From assembly GCF_046254905.1 (NCBI RefSeq), contig NZ_CP158016.1:2728001-2792000 (forward strand): a stretch of DNA of 64,000 bases. Reading direction: 5' to 3'. Both the position numbers and the translations under genes were made by a program. The notes beneath the pieces were generated by a model. That model was not told the origin of the DNA. It did no database searches and was given only the letters and a program-made list of their open reading frames with translations. Positions 50,828 through 60,390 of the stretch are shown here, piece by piece; within the stretch, counting starts at the first letter, position 1, and each line of letters starts with the position of its first letter. The DNA is from Pseudaeromonas aegiceratis (lineage in GTDB: Bacteria; Pseudomonadota; Gammaproteobacteria; Enterobacterales; Aeromonadaceae).

Positions 50828-53152
50828 ATGAGCCTGGCCCCGCAAAGTCTACGAAGTCGAAGCCTGCTGTACCTGCTGCTGCTGGTGGCCTTGGCCGCGG
50901 CCTTGAGCTACTGGAGCAGCAGCCATCTGCTGCGGCAAAGCGCCCAGCAGTACGAACGCCACAACATAGAGGCGGATCTGGAACGGGCCGTGCTGCTGCT
51001 GGAAACCGAACGGCGTAACCTGCTGAGCCATGTGGTGGACTATGCGGTCTGGGACGACACCTGGGAATTTATGGCCTCGGCCGATCCTGGGTACCTGGAG
51101 GCCAACTATCAGCCGGCTTACCTGACCAATCTGTCGGTGGACTATGTGCTGTTTCTGGACGCCCAGCAGCACCTGCTGCAGGGCCTCGACTATCAGGGAG
51201 AGGAGGCCCCACTCCAGCCCCTGACGGCCACCAACCCGCTGTGGCAACAGGTTCAAGCCCTGCTGGCCCGCTACTTTGACCTCAGCCCCCGGCAAGGCGG
51301 CCGGCTCACCGGCTGGGAACAGGATCTCCCCCTGCTGTTTGCCATCCACCCCATACTGGACAGCCAGAGCCAGCAAGTGGCCCGAGGCTGGCTGGTGATG
51401 GGCCAGCGTCTGGATCCGACCCGCCAGGAAGCCTTGCAACAGCTGCTCAAGCTGCCCATCCAGTTCACCCCGGTCAACCAAGCCGCCAAGACGCCGGATG
51501 GCTGGCTATTCAGTCACCAGGCGCTGACGGACAATTACAACCCTGAGCAGATCGATGTGCGGCTGGAACAACCGCCCCAGCTGTCGGATCAGTTGAGCCT
51601 CTGGCAGCAGCTGCTGATCGGCAACTCCATCCTGCTGTCCCTGGTGGCCTGCGGCATGTCCGCCATCCTGTTTGACCGCCTGGTGATGCGGCGCCTGAGC
51701 CTGTTCTCGCGCCTGGCCCGCCGACGCATCACCGAGCGCAGCGCCCCCCTGCCCCGCTGGCCGGTGCAGGGCCATGACGAGCTGGATGATCTCGCCATCT
51801 CCCTCAACGACCTGGTGAGCCAGATCCACCATGCCCACCGGGATCTGTACGACGAGGCCCGGCGGGATCCCCTGACGGGCCTGGGCAACCGCAAGTACTT
51901 CACCGAGGTGTTGCAGCGCTATGCCGGCCTGCTGCTCCGCCACCCCGAACTGCAGGTGGCCCTGCTGATGCTGGATCTCGACGGTTTCAAGCTGATCAAC
52001 GACAGCCTGGGCCACCATCAGGGCGACGCCCTGCTCATCATAGTGGCCCAACGGCTGCGGGGAGTGGCGCGGACCTCGGACGTGCTGGTGCGCCTGGGGG
52101 GCGATGAGTTTGCCTTCCTCTGCCTGCTGCCCGAAGGGGGCGGACGCGCCGAACAGCTGGCCCAGCGCCTGCAACAGCAGATCAGCCTGCCCATCAGCCT
52201 GGGCACGGCGCCCCTGCGCATCAGCGGCTCCATCGGTATCGCCTATCAGCAGAGCGAGCTGCATGCCGAGGAGCTGATCCGCAATGCGGATCTCGCCATG
52301 TACCAGGCCAAGCGGCAGCGCAAGGGCAGCTGCCACACCTTCGATCCCAGCCTGCACCAGGCCATCAGCCATCGCCTGCGCATCGAGCAGGCCTTGCGCC
52401 TGGCCTTGAAGGAGGAGGAGCTGGAGGTCTGGTACCAGCCGATCCTGGATGCCCGCAGCGGGGAAACCCTGATGGTGGAGGCCCTGGCGCGCTGGCCCCG
52501 GGCCGAAGGGTATTGTCCGCCGACGGAGTTTATCCCCATCGCCGAGGAAGCCGGCCTGATTGGTGAGCTGGGCATGTGGATCGCCGGACAAGCCATCGCC
52601 GCCCTGCCCGCCCTGCGCCGCCAGCGGCCCAACCTGGCCCTCAACATCAACCTGTCGGTGCTGCAACTGCTGCAGGAGGATCTGGTGACGGTGTTGAGCC
52701 ACCAGTGTGACGCCGCCGGCCTGCCCCGGGAGGCCATCCACATGGAGCTGACCGAGAGCCTGTTTGCCAATGATCACATCAAGGTCAAGCGGCAGCTGGA
52801 GCGCCTGGTGGCCGCTGGCTTCGCCATTCACCTGGACGACTTCGGCACCGGCTACTCCTCCTTGCAGCGGCTGCAGGAGATGCCGGTCACCACCTTGAAG
52901 ATGGATCGCTGCTTTCTGGCGCGGCTGGAGCAGGGGGATGAGCGCATCGTCCGCGCCATTCTCTCCCTGGGCCAGACCCTCAACATGGCGGTGATCGTTG
53001 AGGGGGTGGAGACCCAGGCCCAACGCCATCGGTTGCTGGAACTGGGGGCGCACCTGATGCAGGGCTATCTCTTCTCGCCCCCCCTGCCGCTACCCCGTCT
53101 GCAAGCCTGGCTGACCAGCGCCTTTCGTATCTCAGATGAGTCCGACATTTAA
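50828..53152 (+). CDS. CHASE4-HAMP-GGDEF-EAL membrane protein
   Basis: Dual c-di-GMP enzyme, 774 residues. Helix 1 (about 11-29), a periplasmic CHASE4-like sensor with DYAVWDDTWEFM (about 45-250), helix 2 (about 262-283), HAMP, then GGDEF intact at 424-428 with an RxxD inhibitory site (RTSD, 415-418), then EAL. The EAL domain keeps EALARW (551), NINLS, ELTES, DDFGTGYSS, KMDR and EGVET, so both activities are possible. ATG 50828 follows GGAG by 6 nt; a 54-nt upstream extension is less likely. Single-gene transcript after the lipA terminator. Confidence 0.92.
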   Translation: MSLAPQSLRSRSLLYLLLLVALAAALSYWSSSHLLRQSAQQYERHNIEADLERAVLLLETERRNLLSHVVDYAVWDDTWEFMASADPGYLEANYQPAYLTNLSVDYVLFLDAQQHLLQGLDYQGEEAPLQPLTATNPLWQQVQALLARYFDLSPRQGGRLTGWEQDLPLLFAIHPILDSQSQQVARGWLVMGQRLDPTRQEALQQLLKLPIQFTPVNQAAKTPDGWLFSHQALTDNYNPEQIDVRLEQPPQLSDQLSLWQQLLIGNSILLSLVACGMSAILFDRLVMRRLSLFSRLARRRITERSAPLPRWPVQGHDELDDLAISLNDLVSQIHHAHRDLYDEARRDPLTGLGNRKYFTEVLQRYAGLLLRHPELQVALLMLDLDGFKLINDSLGHHQGDALLIIVAQRLRGVARTSDVLVRLGGDEFAFLCLLPEGGGRAEQLAQRLQQQISLPISLGTAPLRISGSIGIAYQQSELHAEELIRNADLAMYQAKRQRKGSCHTFDPSLHQAISHRLRIEQALRLALKEEELEVWYQPILDARSGETLMVEALARWPRAEGYCPPTEFIPIAEEAGLIGELGMWIAGQAIAALPALRRQRPNLALNINLSVLQLLQEDLVTVLSHQCDAAGLPREAIHMELTESLFANDHIKVKRQLERLVAAGFAIHLDDFGTGYSSLQRLQEMPVTTLKMDRCFLARLEQGDERIVRAILSLGQTLNMAVIVEGVETQAQRHRLLELGAHLMQGYLFSPPLPLPRLQAWLTSAFRISDESDI

Positions 53153-53161
53153 CGGTGACAC

Positions 53162-53189
53162 TTGGCCCGCCGCCGAGGCATGTTACACT
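53162..53189 (+). promoter_or_regulatory. Promoter for sanA (extended -10)
   Basis: TTGGCC at 53162-53167, 16-nt spacer, TACACT at 53184-53189 with TG one base before the -10. Predicted start near 53196, 27 nt before the TTG start. Confidence 0.5.
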
Positions 53190-53222
53190 AGACCTCCGTC
53201 AGTCACCCAAGCGTAGCCGCCC

Positions 53223-53969
53223 TTGTTCAAGTGTCCCCCCCGTCTGCTGTCCTGTCTGCTCAGCCGTCCGTTACGCTGGGGCCTGGGGAGCCTATTGCTG
53301 GCCCTGGTCACATTGCTGGCCTTTTCCTACTACCAGGTGGGGCTCAGCCATCGCTACACCTATGACGACGTGACGCAGATCCCCTACAACAAGGTGGCCC
53401 TGATCCTGGGGACGGCCCGTTATCTGGCCCCCGGCAAACCCAATCCCTATTTCGCCAATCGGATCCACGCTGCCGGCGAACTCTATCGCCAGGGCAAGGT
53501 GACCTATTTTCTGGTATCGGGTGACAACGCCACCCTGCGCTACAACGAGCCCAGGGAGATGCGCCGGGCCCTGCTCAAGGAGGGGATCCCCGCCCGCTTC
53601 ATCTATAGCGACTATGCCGGCTTTCGCACCCTGGATTCGGTGGTGCGGGCGGCCGAGGTATTCGGTCAGCAGCGCTTCACCGTGGTCTCCCAGCCATTTC
53701 ACAACGAGCGGGCCATCTACCTGGCCCGCCACCACGGGCTGGAGGTCATCGGTTACAACGCCAAGGACGTGGCTACCATGCTGGATCTGCGCACCCGTCT
53801 GCGGGAGGTGCTGGCCCGCTTCAAGTGCCTGTTGGACGTGTATGTGCTGGAGAAGGAACCCAAGTTCCTGGGTGAAGCCATCACCATAGGCGAGCCGGTC
53901 AGTGCCGGCTCGCCTACCCTGGCGCTACCCGGGATGGCGCAGGCCGAGGCGCCTCAAGAGGCGGACTGA
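53223..53969 (+). CDS. sanA: SanA/YdcF-family (DUF218) membrane protein
   Basis: 248 residues. A short basic N-terminus and one helix (about 20-38), then a periplasmic DUF218 domain aligned with E. coli SanA: VALILGTARY, YFLVSGDN, YNEPREMRRAL, DYAGFRTLDSVVRA, and FHNERAIYLARHHG. SanA is tied to envelope barrier function (vancomycin resistance at high temperature). The only upstream start before an in-frame TAG (53214) is TTG 53223, without a clear Shine-Dalgarno. Its 3' end overlaps a convergent lipoprotein gene by 16 nt. Confidence 0.88.
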   Translation: MFKCPPRLLSCLLSRPLRWGLGSLLLALVTLLAFSYYQVGLSHRYTYDDVTQIPYNKVALILGTARYLAPGKPNPYFANRIHAAGELYRQGKVTYFLVSGDNATLRYNEPREMRRALLKEGIPARFIYSDYAGFRTLDSVVRAAEVFGQQRFTVVSQPFHNERAIYLARHHGLEVIGYNAKDVATMLDLRTRLREVLARFKCLLDVYVLEKEPKFLGEAITIGEPVSAGSPTLALPGMAQAEAPQEAD

Positions 53970-55090
53970 CAGCGCTCCGCCGCCTCGCTGGGGTTGAGCC
54001 GCCGTATGCTCTGGTAGAACTGCTCGCAGACTGCCGCCGAGCCGCTGGGCCAGCGTTGCTGGCACTGCTGCAGCTCACCGGCCGGATCCATGGCCGGATT
54101 GTCCCCCATGCCCGCCTGCCAGCAGGCGGCCACCAGATCCTGCCCCATCACCTGGATGCCGATCTTGTCGGCCTTGACGCTGTCACCCCCGTACTCGTCC
54201 GGATCGGCGGCATACCAGATCTGGCTGGGATGATTGGCCCCCAGTACCGCCACGCTGCGCCCCCCCACATCCAAGGCCCCCAGATCCAGGGTGGCGAAAG
54301 CCTTGCCCGTGGCAGCACCGGCATACTGGAATTGCTGTCCATAGGCCTGGGCCAGCCACTGACGCACCGGCTGGCCAAAGGCCACCATGGGATAGCTCTG
54401 GGCAGACTGTTTGGTCTGGCTCCACTGGTGGATCATGCCCTTCACATAGGGGGTGAAGGCGGTGTAGGTGGGGGAGAGTTTGCTGCCGGCGTTGGCCGGC
54501 GCGGCCACCGGGGCCAGATCGACTATGGTCTGGTAGGCCGAGGTCTGTTCCGGCGGCACCCCGTTAAGGGTCAGCAGGGCTGCCCAGCGATCCGTAGTCT
54601 TGGACTTGAGGTAATCCTGGGCCTGCATCAGTGAATCATCGGGCGGGAAGTGCAACAGCTCCACCGAGCGATGGTTTTCCAGCGCCATGCCATGGGGCAG
54701 GAAGAAGCGCCAGTTGTAGGCCCACAGGTGCTGGTCGTTGAGTTGATGCGCTGCCGCCAGACCGGCCTGCCCCTCCTCCAGGAAGGCCATCACCCGGGCA
54801 CCGTAGTCCGCCGGCACCGCATCGGGGAACCGCACCTTCACCAGGCCATCCTCCAGACGAACCTGCACCTGGCCGGCATAGCCATCCCGTTGCAGGCTCT
54901 GATCCAGATAGTGGGCCACCGTCTGCTCCAGGCTCATGGCCTCGAAGCAGATCTCGTTGCAGTTGTTGGGATAGGAATAGAGCTGGCTGACGCCGGGAAT
55001 GGGACCCAACACCAGCTCATTGGAGGAAGACCAGATACAGCCCGATGAGAACAGGCCCACCAGGCAGAGGATTCCCTTCATCTTGTTCAT
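53954..55090 (-). CDS. Unrecognised lipoprotein
   Basis: 378 residues, not recognised. The start ATG 55090 gives a lipoprotein signal with the lipobox-like FSSGC (Cys about 18); GGGAG lies 10 nt upstream. The mature part has a CNEIC pair, many Trp/Gln residues, and six cysteines overall, four of them in the last 70 residues, suggesting disulfides and a periplasmic location. The frame stays open upstream to 55273, which looks like non-coding read-through. It begins 50 nt after the hybrid kinase stop on the same strand, so the two may be co-transcribed. Role unknown; it could be a sensor partner. Confidence 0.7.
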   Translation of the reverse strand: MNKMKGILCLVGLFSSGCIWSSSNELVLGPIPGVSQLYSYPNNCNEICFEAMSLEQTVAHYLDQSLQRDGYAGQVQVRLEDGLVKVRFPDAVPADYGARVMAFLEEGQAGLAAAHQLNDQHLWAYNWRFFLPHGMALENHRSVELLHFPPDDSLMQAQDYLKSKTTDRWAALLTLNGVPPEQTSAYQTIVDLAPVAAPANAGSKLSPTYTAFTPYVKGMIHQWSQTKQSAQSYPMVAFGQPVRQWLAQAYGQQFQYAGAATGKAFATLDLGALDVGGRSVAVLGANHPSQIWYAADPDEYGGDSVKADKIGIQVMGQDLVAACWQAGMGDNPAMDPAGELQQCQQRWPSGSAAVCEQFYQSIRRLNPSEAAERCQSAS

Positions 55091-55139
55091 CAAACATTGA
55101 CTCCCTGTCACCATGATGCGGGAAACAAACGAATCCCCA

Positions 55140-58100
55140 CTACACCACAAGTTGCGCCTCACTCCAAGCAACTTGATCCCGTCCTGCACGCTTGGCCTGA
55201 TACAACATGCGATCCGCCTCCTCCAGCAGACTAACATGGCTCTGGCTGGCATCAGGAATCCAGGTGGCACCACCTATGCTCACGGTCACCGACACCCTCG
55301 GGCCGTCGGGCGAGAGATCCTGCCCCTGGGCCACCAGGTTACGCAGGGTCTCCGCCAATTGCCGCGCCCCCTCCACCTCGGTCTGGGGCATCACCAGCAC
55401 AAACTCCTCACCACCGTAACGCGCCACCAGATCACCGGGGCGATGCAACAACTGGCGCATCTGATCCGCCACCCGCCGCAACACCTCGTCCCCCCGGGCA
55501 TGGCCAAACCGATCGTTGATCCGCTTGAAGTGGTCTATGTCCACCACCGCCACCGACAGCGGCTGCTGCTGCCGGGCACAACGCAACCACTCCTCCTCCA
55601 GCACCGTCTCTCCACGGCGCCGATTGGACAACTGCGTCAGGCTGTCCACGTGGGCCAGCTGCTCCAGCAGGGTCCGCTGCTGGGCCATGCGCAGGGCATT
55701 GCGTACCCGGGCACAGGCGATGTTGGGATGGAAGGGCTTGATGATGTAGTCGCAGGCCCCCAGGGCCAAGCCCTGCTCCTCGTCCTCGATGGCATCCAGC
55801 CCAGAGATGATGATGACCGGAATGGCCCGGGTCAGGGGGTGCTCCTTGAGCTGTTTGAGCAGCTCGGCCCCACTCATGTCGGGCATCATCATGTCCAGCA
55901 GAATGAGATCCGGTTGCTGGGTCTGGGCCAGCTCCATGGCCCGCCCACCGTCACTGGCCATCAGCAGTTCCCCTTCGCTCGCCAGCAGATCCGCCAGCAC
56001 CTCCCGGTGGACCGCCTCGTCGTCCACGATCAGCAGGCGGGCAGCCTGCCGGGCTGGGATGGCGGTCACCGCCGCCGGTTCGGCAACCAGGGGACAATGA
56101 CGGCGCAGCACCCCCATCACCTTCTCCAGTTGGCGGGCGAGCAGCTCCAGCTGCACCCCCATCTCGCCATCGAGCAGCTGTCCGCCGCGCAGCCGGCCTT
56201 CCAGCTCGGCGCTACGGCTCTGCAGCGCCTCGGCCCCCAGATAGCCCGCCAGGGACTTGAGGTTATGCAGACGCTGCTGCAGGGCCTCACGCTTCTGCTG
56301 CTGCGCCAAGAAGCGCAGCTGCTCCGCCAGGCTGGCCTCCTCCTGAACAAAGCGTTCCAACACCCGCCGATAGAGGGGACGACGTTGACCGACCCGCCGC
56401 AGGCCCAACTGGGGATCCAGCCCGACACCCCGCAGGGCCGCCAGCACCTCGGCCTGCTCGAACCACGCCAGGCCGACCGCCTCATCGGCGGCCATCGGCA
56501 CCTCGATGGGGTTTCCGGGTGCGACCGGGGGCAGCCAGCGCTGCAGCAGGGCATTGAGCTGTTCCGGTTCAAACGGCTTGGCCAGGTGATCGTTCATGCC
56601 CGCGTCCAGGCAGCTCAGCCTATCCTCCGCCAGGGCATGGGCCGTCATGGCGATGATGGGGGTAGCACAGCCCCGCTGGCGCAACAGCCGGGTGGCGGTG
56701 AAGCCATCCATCCCCGGCATCTGCACGTCCATCAACACCAGATCCACCGATTGCTCGGCCAGCAGGGCCAGGGCCTCCTCGCCACCGCAGGCGCTGAGCA
56801 AGGTGGCCCCATCACCCTGCAGCAGCTCTTCGACGATCTGACGGTTGATGGCATTATCATCCACCACCAGGATGCGCCGGCCCTGCAATCCCTGCCAGCT
56901 GGGTATCGCCGGGGCGTCGCCCCGCACCGCCCGCATGTCACACAAGGCCTCCTGCAACACATCCAGCAGCACGGAGAGGTTCACCGGCTTGAGCAGGAAG
57001 TGACGGATGGCCAGGCTTTCGGCCTCTTTGAGCAGGCTCTCCCGCCCGGAGATGGACACCAGCATCACCACCGACAACCAGGCTCCGGGACGGCTGAGCC
57101 GGATCTGGCGCAACAGGTCCTGACCCGGGGTGCCCTTGACCTGCTCCGCCAGCAGCAGCAGATCGAAGGCTGGCCGTTCGCCATCCAGCAGCCTGGGCAA
57201 CACCTCCTCAGGCTCGGCCAGGTGCTCCACCACCAGTCCCAGACGTTGCAACATGGCCTGCATCAGGCGCGGGCCCAAGACCCCATCCTGCACCAGCAGC
57301 ACCCGTCTGCCCCGCAGCTGGGGCAGCAAGGGCGGTGCCGGCTCGCTGGCCTCGTCGGTGCGAAACGGCAGCTCGAAATAGAAGCAGCTGCCCTGGCCCG
57401 GCTGGCTGGAGACGCCGATGTTGCCCCCCATCCTCTCCACCAGGTATTTACAGATGGACAGCCCCAGCCCGGTGCCACCGTGGCGGCGATCCATGCCCTC
57501 ATTCAACTGGCTGAACGGCAGGAACAGACGGGGCAGCGCCTCCTGACTGATGCCGATGCCCTTGTCCCGCACCTCGAAGCGCAGGGTGATGGCATCCGGC
57601 TGACGGAGCAGAGCGTGGACGCTCAGCACCACCTCGCCGCTATCGCTGAACTTGATGGCATTGTTTAGCAGGTTGATCATCACCTGCCCCAGGCGAAAAC
57701 CGTCACCATACAGGGTGGTGGGCAGGCCGGGCTCCACATCGAACAGCAACTCCAGCTGCTTCTCGTCCGCCCGGGCCGCCATGATGGCGCTGACCCGTTG
57801 CAGCACCTCCTGCAATTCGAAGGGGGCGCTGTCCAGCGACATCTCCCCGGCTTCGATCTTGGAGTAATCCAGCAGATCGTTCACCACCCCCAGCAACAGC
57901 TCGCCGGAGAGGCGCACCTTATCCAGGTAGTCCCGCTGGGTGCGGGTGAGTATGGTGCGCAGGGCCAGGCGGGTGAGGCCTATGATGGCGTTGAGGGGGG
58001 TGCGGATCTCATGGCTCATGCGGGCCAGAAACTGCGACTTGGCCGCATTGGCCTGCCGCGCCTCCTCGGCCGCCAGCTCCAGATGGGAGGTCCAGTAGCC

Positions 58101-58979
58101 GAAAAACTGATAGGCGATGACAGTGAGCGCCAGCAGCAGCAGCCCCAGGGCACAATAGACCACCAGCACAGACTCGGACATCTGTTGCAGGGCGTAAGAC
58201 CAGACGGGATCGATGGGCGGCGTGGTGGGAATGATGGCGCTGCGACTTAAGGCGTAAGAGAAGTAGAGGAAGAGATAAACGCCGCCGGCCATGGTGGCCA
58301 AACTGATCAGCACCTGCCGGCGCTCCGGGGTCGGCCGCGCAGGGCAAGGATAGTAGGCACTCCGCCAGTCCATGGCCCACCCAGAGCCTAACCAGAGCAA
58401 GGGCGCCACCAGCAGCAGGTTTTGCAAGAAGGCCCCCAGCCACCAGCCCTGCCAGATGGCAAAGAACTGGGCCGGTGGCAGGTGGTTGGCATAGACCCAG
58501 ATAAAGGCGCCGATGGAGCTGAACACGGCGCCCAGGAAGGCGGCTAGGATAAACAGCAACAGGGACTGCACGCTGCGCAGATGATAGGGCACCTGGCTGG
58601 CGCGAAACACCATCAGCTGCACAGTGAAACCGATGAGATCCGAGCAGGCGAACGCCAGCGCCCACCAGACCGGCATGCCGGCAAACAGAGCCAGCACCAG
58701 GGTCGCCAGATAGGTGGGAATGGCGGCCCACCAGAAGCCGAACCAGAACAACCAGAGGGTGTTGATGATCAAGGGGGGGTAGAGGGTGAGATACAGCTCG
58801 GCGCCCCCTAACCGCATGGGCAACCCGGACCAGTTTTGCACCACACAGGCCAGCCCCAGCCCCACACTGGCCAGCAGGCTGACCAGCCAGAGCCCCAGCA
58901 GAAGCGCCGGGTGGCGGCCTTTTAACACGTCTGCCAAGGGCAGTGGATGATAGGTCTTCAGCGTTAACGATGAGGGCAT
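55140..58979 (-). CDS. MASE1 hybrid histidine kinase with internal phosphorelay and GGEEF output
   Basis: A single 1279-residue protein combining a full phosphorelay with a diguanylate cyclase. Order: MASE1-like membrane sensor (about 21-295, eight helices); HisKA with His323 (SHEIRTP); HATPase with N-box (NLLNNAIKF), DKGIGIS and GGTGLGL; a degenerate receiver (557-679) whose phospho-Asp is replaced (DLLLLA, Ala611) but with Lys664 kept; an intact receiver (Asp751, Lys801); HPt with His905 (HNLKS); a second intact receiver (Asp1029, Lys1081); GGEEF at 1189-1193 with an RxxD I-site (1180-1183). ATG 58979 follows AGGGA by 8 nt; ATG 59006 would add nine residues. Likely makes c-di-GMP on signalling. 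Confidence 0.93.
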   Translation of the reverse strand: MPSSLTLKTYHPLPLADVLKGRHPALLLGLWLVSLLASVGLGLACVVQNWSGLPMRLGGAELYLTLYPPLIINTLWLFWFGFWWAAIPTYLATLVLALFAGMPVWWALAFACSDLIGFTVQLMVFRASQVPYHLRSVQSLLLFILAAFLGAVFSSIGAFIWVYANHLPPAQFFAIWQGWWLGAFLQNLLLVAPLLWLGSGWAMDWRSAYYPCPARPTPERRQVLISLATMAGGVYLFLYFSYALSRSAIIPTTPPIDPVWSYALQQMSESVLVVYCALGLLLLALTVIAYQFFGYWTSHLELAAEEARQANAAKSQFLARMSHEIRTPLNAIIGLTRLALRTILTRTQRDYLDKVRLSGELLLGVVNDLLDYSKIEAGEMSLDSAPFELQEVLQRVSAIMAARADEKQLELLFDVEPGLPTTLYGDGFRLGQVMINLLNNAIKFSDSGEVVLSVHALLRQPDAITLRFEVRDKGIGISQEALPRLFLPFSQLNEGMDRRHGGTGLGLSICKYLVERMGGNIGVSSQPGQGSCFYFELPFRTDEASEPAPPLLPQLRGRRVLLVQDGVLGPRLMQAMLQRLGLVVEHLAEPEEVLPRLLDGERPAFDLLLLAEQVKGTPGQDLLRQIRLSRPGAWLSVVMLVSISGRESLLKEAESLAIRHFLLKPVNLSVLLDVLQEALCDMRAVRGDAPAIPSWQGLQGRRILVVDDNAINRQIVEELLQGDGATLLSACGGEEALALLAEQSVDLVLMDVQMPGMDGFTATRLLRQRGCATPIIAMTAHALAEDRLSCLDAGMNDHLAKPFEPEQLNALLQRWLPPVAPGNPIEVPMAADEAVGLAWFEQAEVLAALRGVGLDPQLGLRRVGQRRPLYRRVLERFVQEEASLAEQLRFLAQQQKREALQQRLHNLKSLAGYLGAEALQSRSAELEGRLRGGQLLDGEMGVQLELLARQLEKVMGVLRRHCPLVAEPAAVTAIPARQAARLLIVDDEAVHREVLADLLASEGELLMASDGGRAMELAQTQQPDLILLDMMMPDMSGAELLKQLKEHPLTRAIPVIIISGLDAIEDEEQGLALGACDYIIKPFHPNIACARVRNALRMAQQRTLLEQLAHVDSLTQLSNRRRGETVLEEEWLRCARQQQPLSVAVVDIDHFKRINDRFGHARGDEVLRRVADQMRQLLHRPGDLVARYGGEEFVLVMPQTEVEGARQLAETLRNLVAQGQDLSPDGPRVSVTVSIGGATWIPDASQSHVSLLEEADRMLYQAKRAGRDQVAWSEAQLVV

Positions 58980-59353
58980 TGCAACTGTCCCTAACTTTAC
59001 AGGCATCCAGCCGGTTTTTGTTTTTATGATTTTTTCTTGACGATAATGCCGTGATTAAGCTGGTTCTACCACAGGCAGATGACAGCAGCTTGGCAAGCCT
59101 TGATCTCATCCGCAAAAATCGTAAGGCACGACGTTCCCCCCCGGTGCCGTCATGGCGACGGAACTGAGGGATCTTTAGCAAGAAACTCGCCAGGATGAGA
59201 AAGGAATGGGGGGTTAATGGCGCCGCCGGCCGGCACTGGGGGCGGAACGAGCAGCCAGGCCGCGCGGTTTCCGTCGGGCGGCGCGGACAACCCCTGATTG
59301 ACCCGCACCTGGTCACCAAACCGGGGGAGGCTGCGGGACGGCAGTGCGTTGCC
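58980..59353. other. Intergenic region between the hybrid kinase and the PAS-GGDEF gene
   Basis: About 374 nt without a gene. The end near the kinase has an A/T-rich tract (59014-59045), plausibly its promoter region on the minus strand, but I cannot place hexamers with confidence. The rest is GC-rich and shows no convincing frame, repeat or terminator. Confidence 0.45.
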
Positions 59354-60328
59354 TTACAGGCAAGCCAGCCAGAAGCCCCGTTTGCCGCGCTGCTTGGCCT
59401 GGTACATGGCCCGATCCGCCGTTTCCAGTGCCTGTTCAAATCCTGGAGCCTGTTGCCAGCAGCAGCCCCCCAGGCTCATGCCCACCGGCCGGCAATCCCC
59501 CACCTCTACGACATACTGGGGACGCTCGGCCAGCAGACGCGCCATCAGCTCTTCGACCTGCGCGGCCGTGAAGCCCGGCACATAGGCGACAAACTCATCC
59601 CCACCATAGCGGCCATACAGGGCGCCGGTCGGTAAGCGGCAACAGAGCCACTGCCCCACCTGACTGAGCACACCGTCGCCACAGCGATGGCCGAAGCGGT
59701 CGTTGATGGCCTTGAAATCGTCGAGATCGATAAACAGCAGGGCCCCGGGTCCCCCCTGAGCCAAACGCTGGCGGGTCAGGCGGGTGAAGGTATGCCGATT
59801 GTACAGGCCGGTGAGGTGATCCAGCTGGGCTTGCTCTTCCAGCAAGGCCTGCTGGGCCATCTGCGCCGTGATGTCGATATGGGAGCCCATGATGCGATAA
59901 GGCCGCCCCTGGGCATCCCATTCCACCACGCGCCCCCGGTCCCACAACCAGGTGATCTCGCCCTGGGACCCCAGGGTCCGGTAACGGGCCTCATAGGAGC
60001 CATACTGACCGTTCAGATGCCCGAAGTAGCGCTCCAGGGCCAGGGCCTTGTCATCCGGATGCAGCTTGGCCTGCCAGAGATCAAAATGCGCCACCATCTG
60101 CCCCTGCTGGAAATTCTGCAGGTTGAACACCGTCAGCTCACCACTTTGCACCAGGCCCTGCCACAGGCAGATGCCAGTGCCATCCAGGGCAGCATTGAGC
60201 TTCTCCAGCAGCCGGCGGTTTTCCTGGCGCAGATTGACCAGCTCGGCCCGTACCCGGGCCAGCTCTTGCTCCAGCTGGGCCGTGGGGCTGTCCGCCTCGG
60301 GTCTGCCCCATGTCGGCATGCCATTCAT
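59354..60328 (-). CDS. PAS-GGDEF diguanylate cyclase
   Basis: Soluble, 324 residues. A coiled coil (about 17-46) precedes a PAS domain of the PAS_3 type (about 47-155, ending GSHIDITAQ), then GGDEF with an intact GGDEF at 242-246 and DLDDFKAIND upstream. No RxxD inhibitory site is visible before the motif, so product inhibition may be absent. ATG 60328 has an AGGTGG 5 nt upstream; a GTG at 60337 is possible. It follows the gene at 60493 on the same strand. Confidence 0.9.
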   Translation of the reverse strand: MNGMPTWGRPEADSPTAQLEQELARVRAELVNLRQENRRLLEKLNAALDGTGICLWQGLVQSGELTVFNLQNFQQGQMVAHFDLWQAKLHPDDKALALERYFGHLNGQYGSYEARYRTLGSQGEITWLWDRGRVVEWDAQGRPYRIMGSHIDITAQMAQQALLEEQAQLDHLTGLYNRHTFTRLTRQRLAQGGPGALLFIDLDDFKAINDRFGHRCGDGVLSQVGQWLCCRLPTGALYGRYGGDEFVAYVPGFTAAQVEELMARLLAERPQYVVEVGDCRPVGMSLGGCCWQQAPGFEQALETADRAMYQAKQRGKRGFWLACL

Positions 60329-60390
60329 CTGTGCCACCTGTTCTGCGGTCGTTCGTTGCGGGGTGGCTATTTTTACAAACTTGACGCTTT

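Noticed and set aside
55113..57668. An 851-codon frame antisense to the hybrid kinase
   Set aside because: Gln/His/Leu-rich shadow with no domain; the minus strand encodes a clear histidine kinase.
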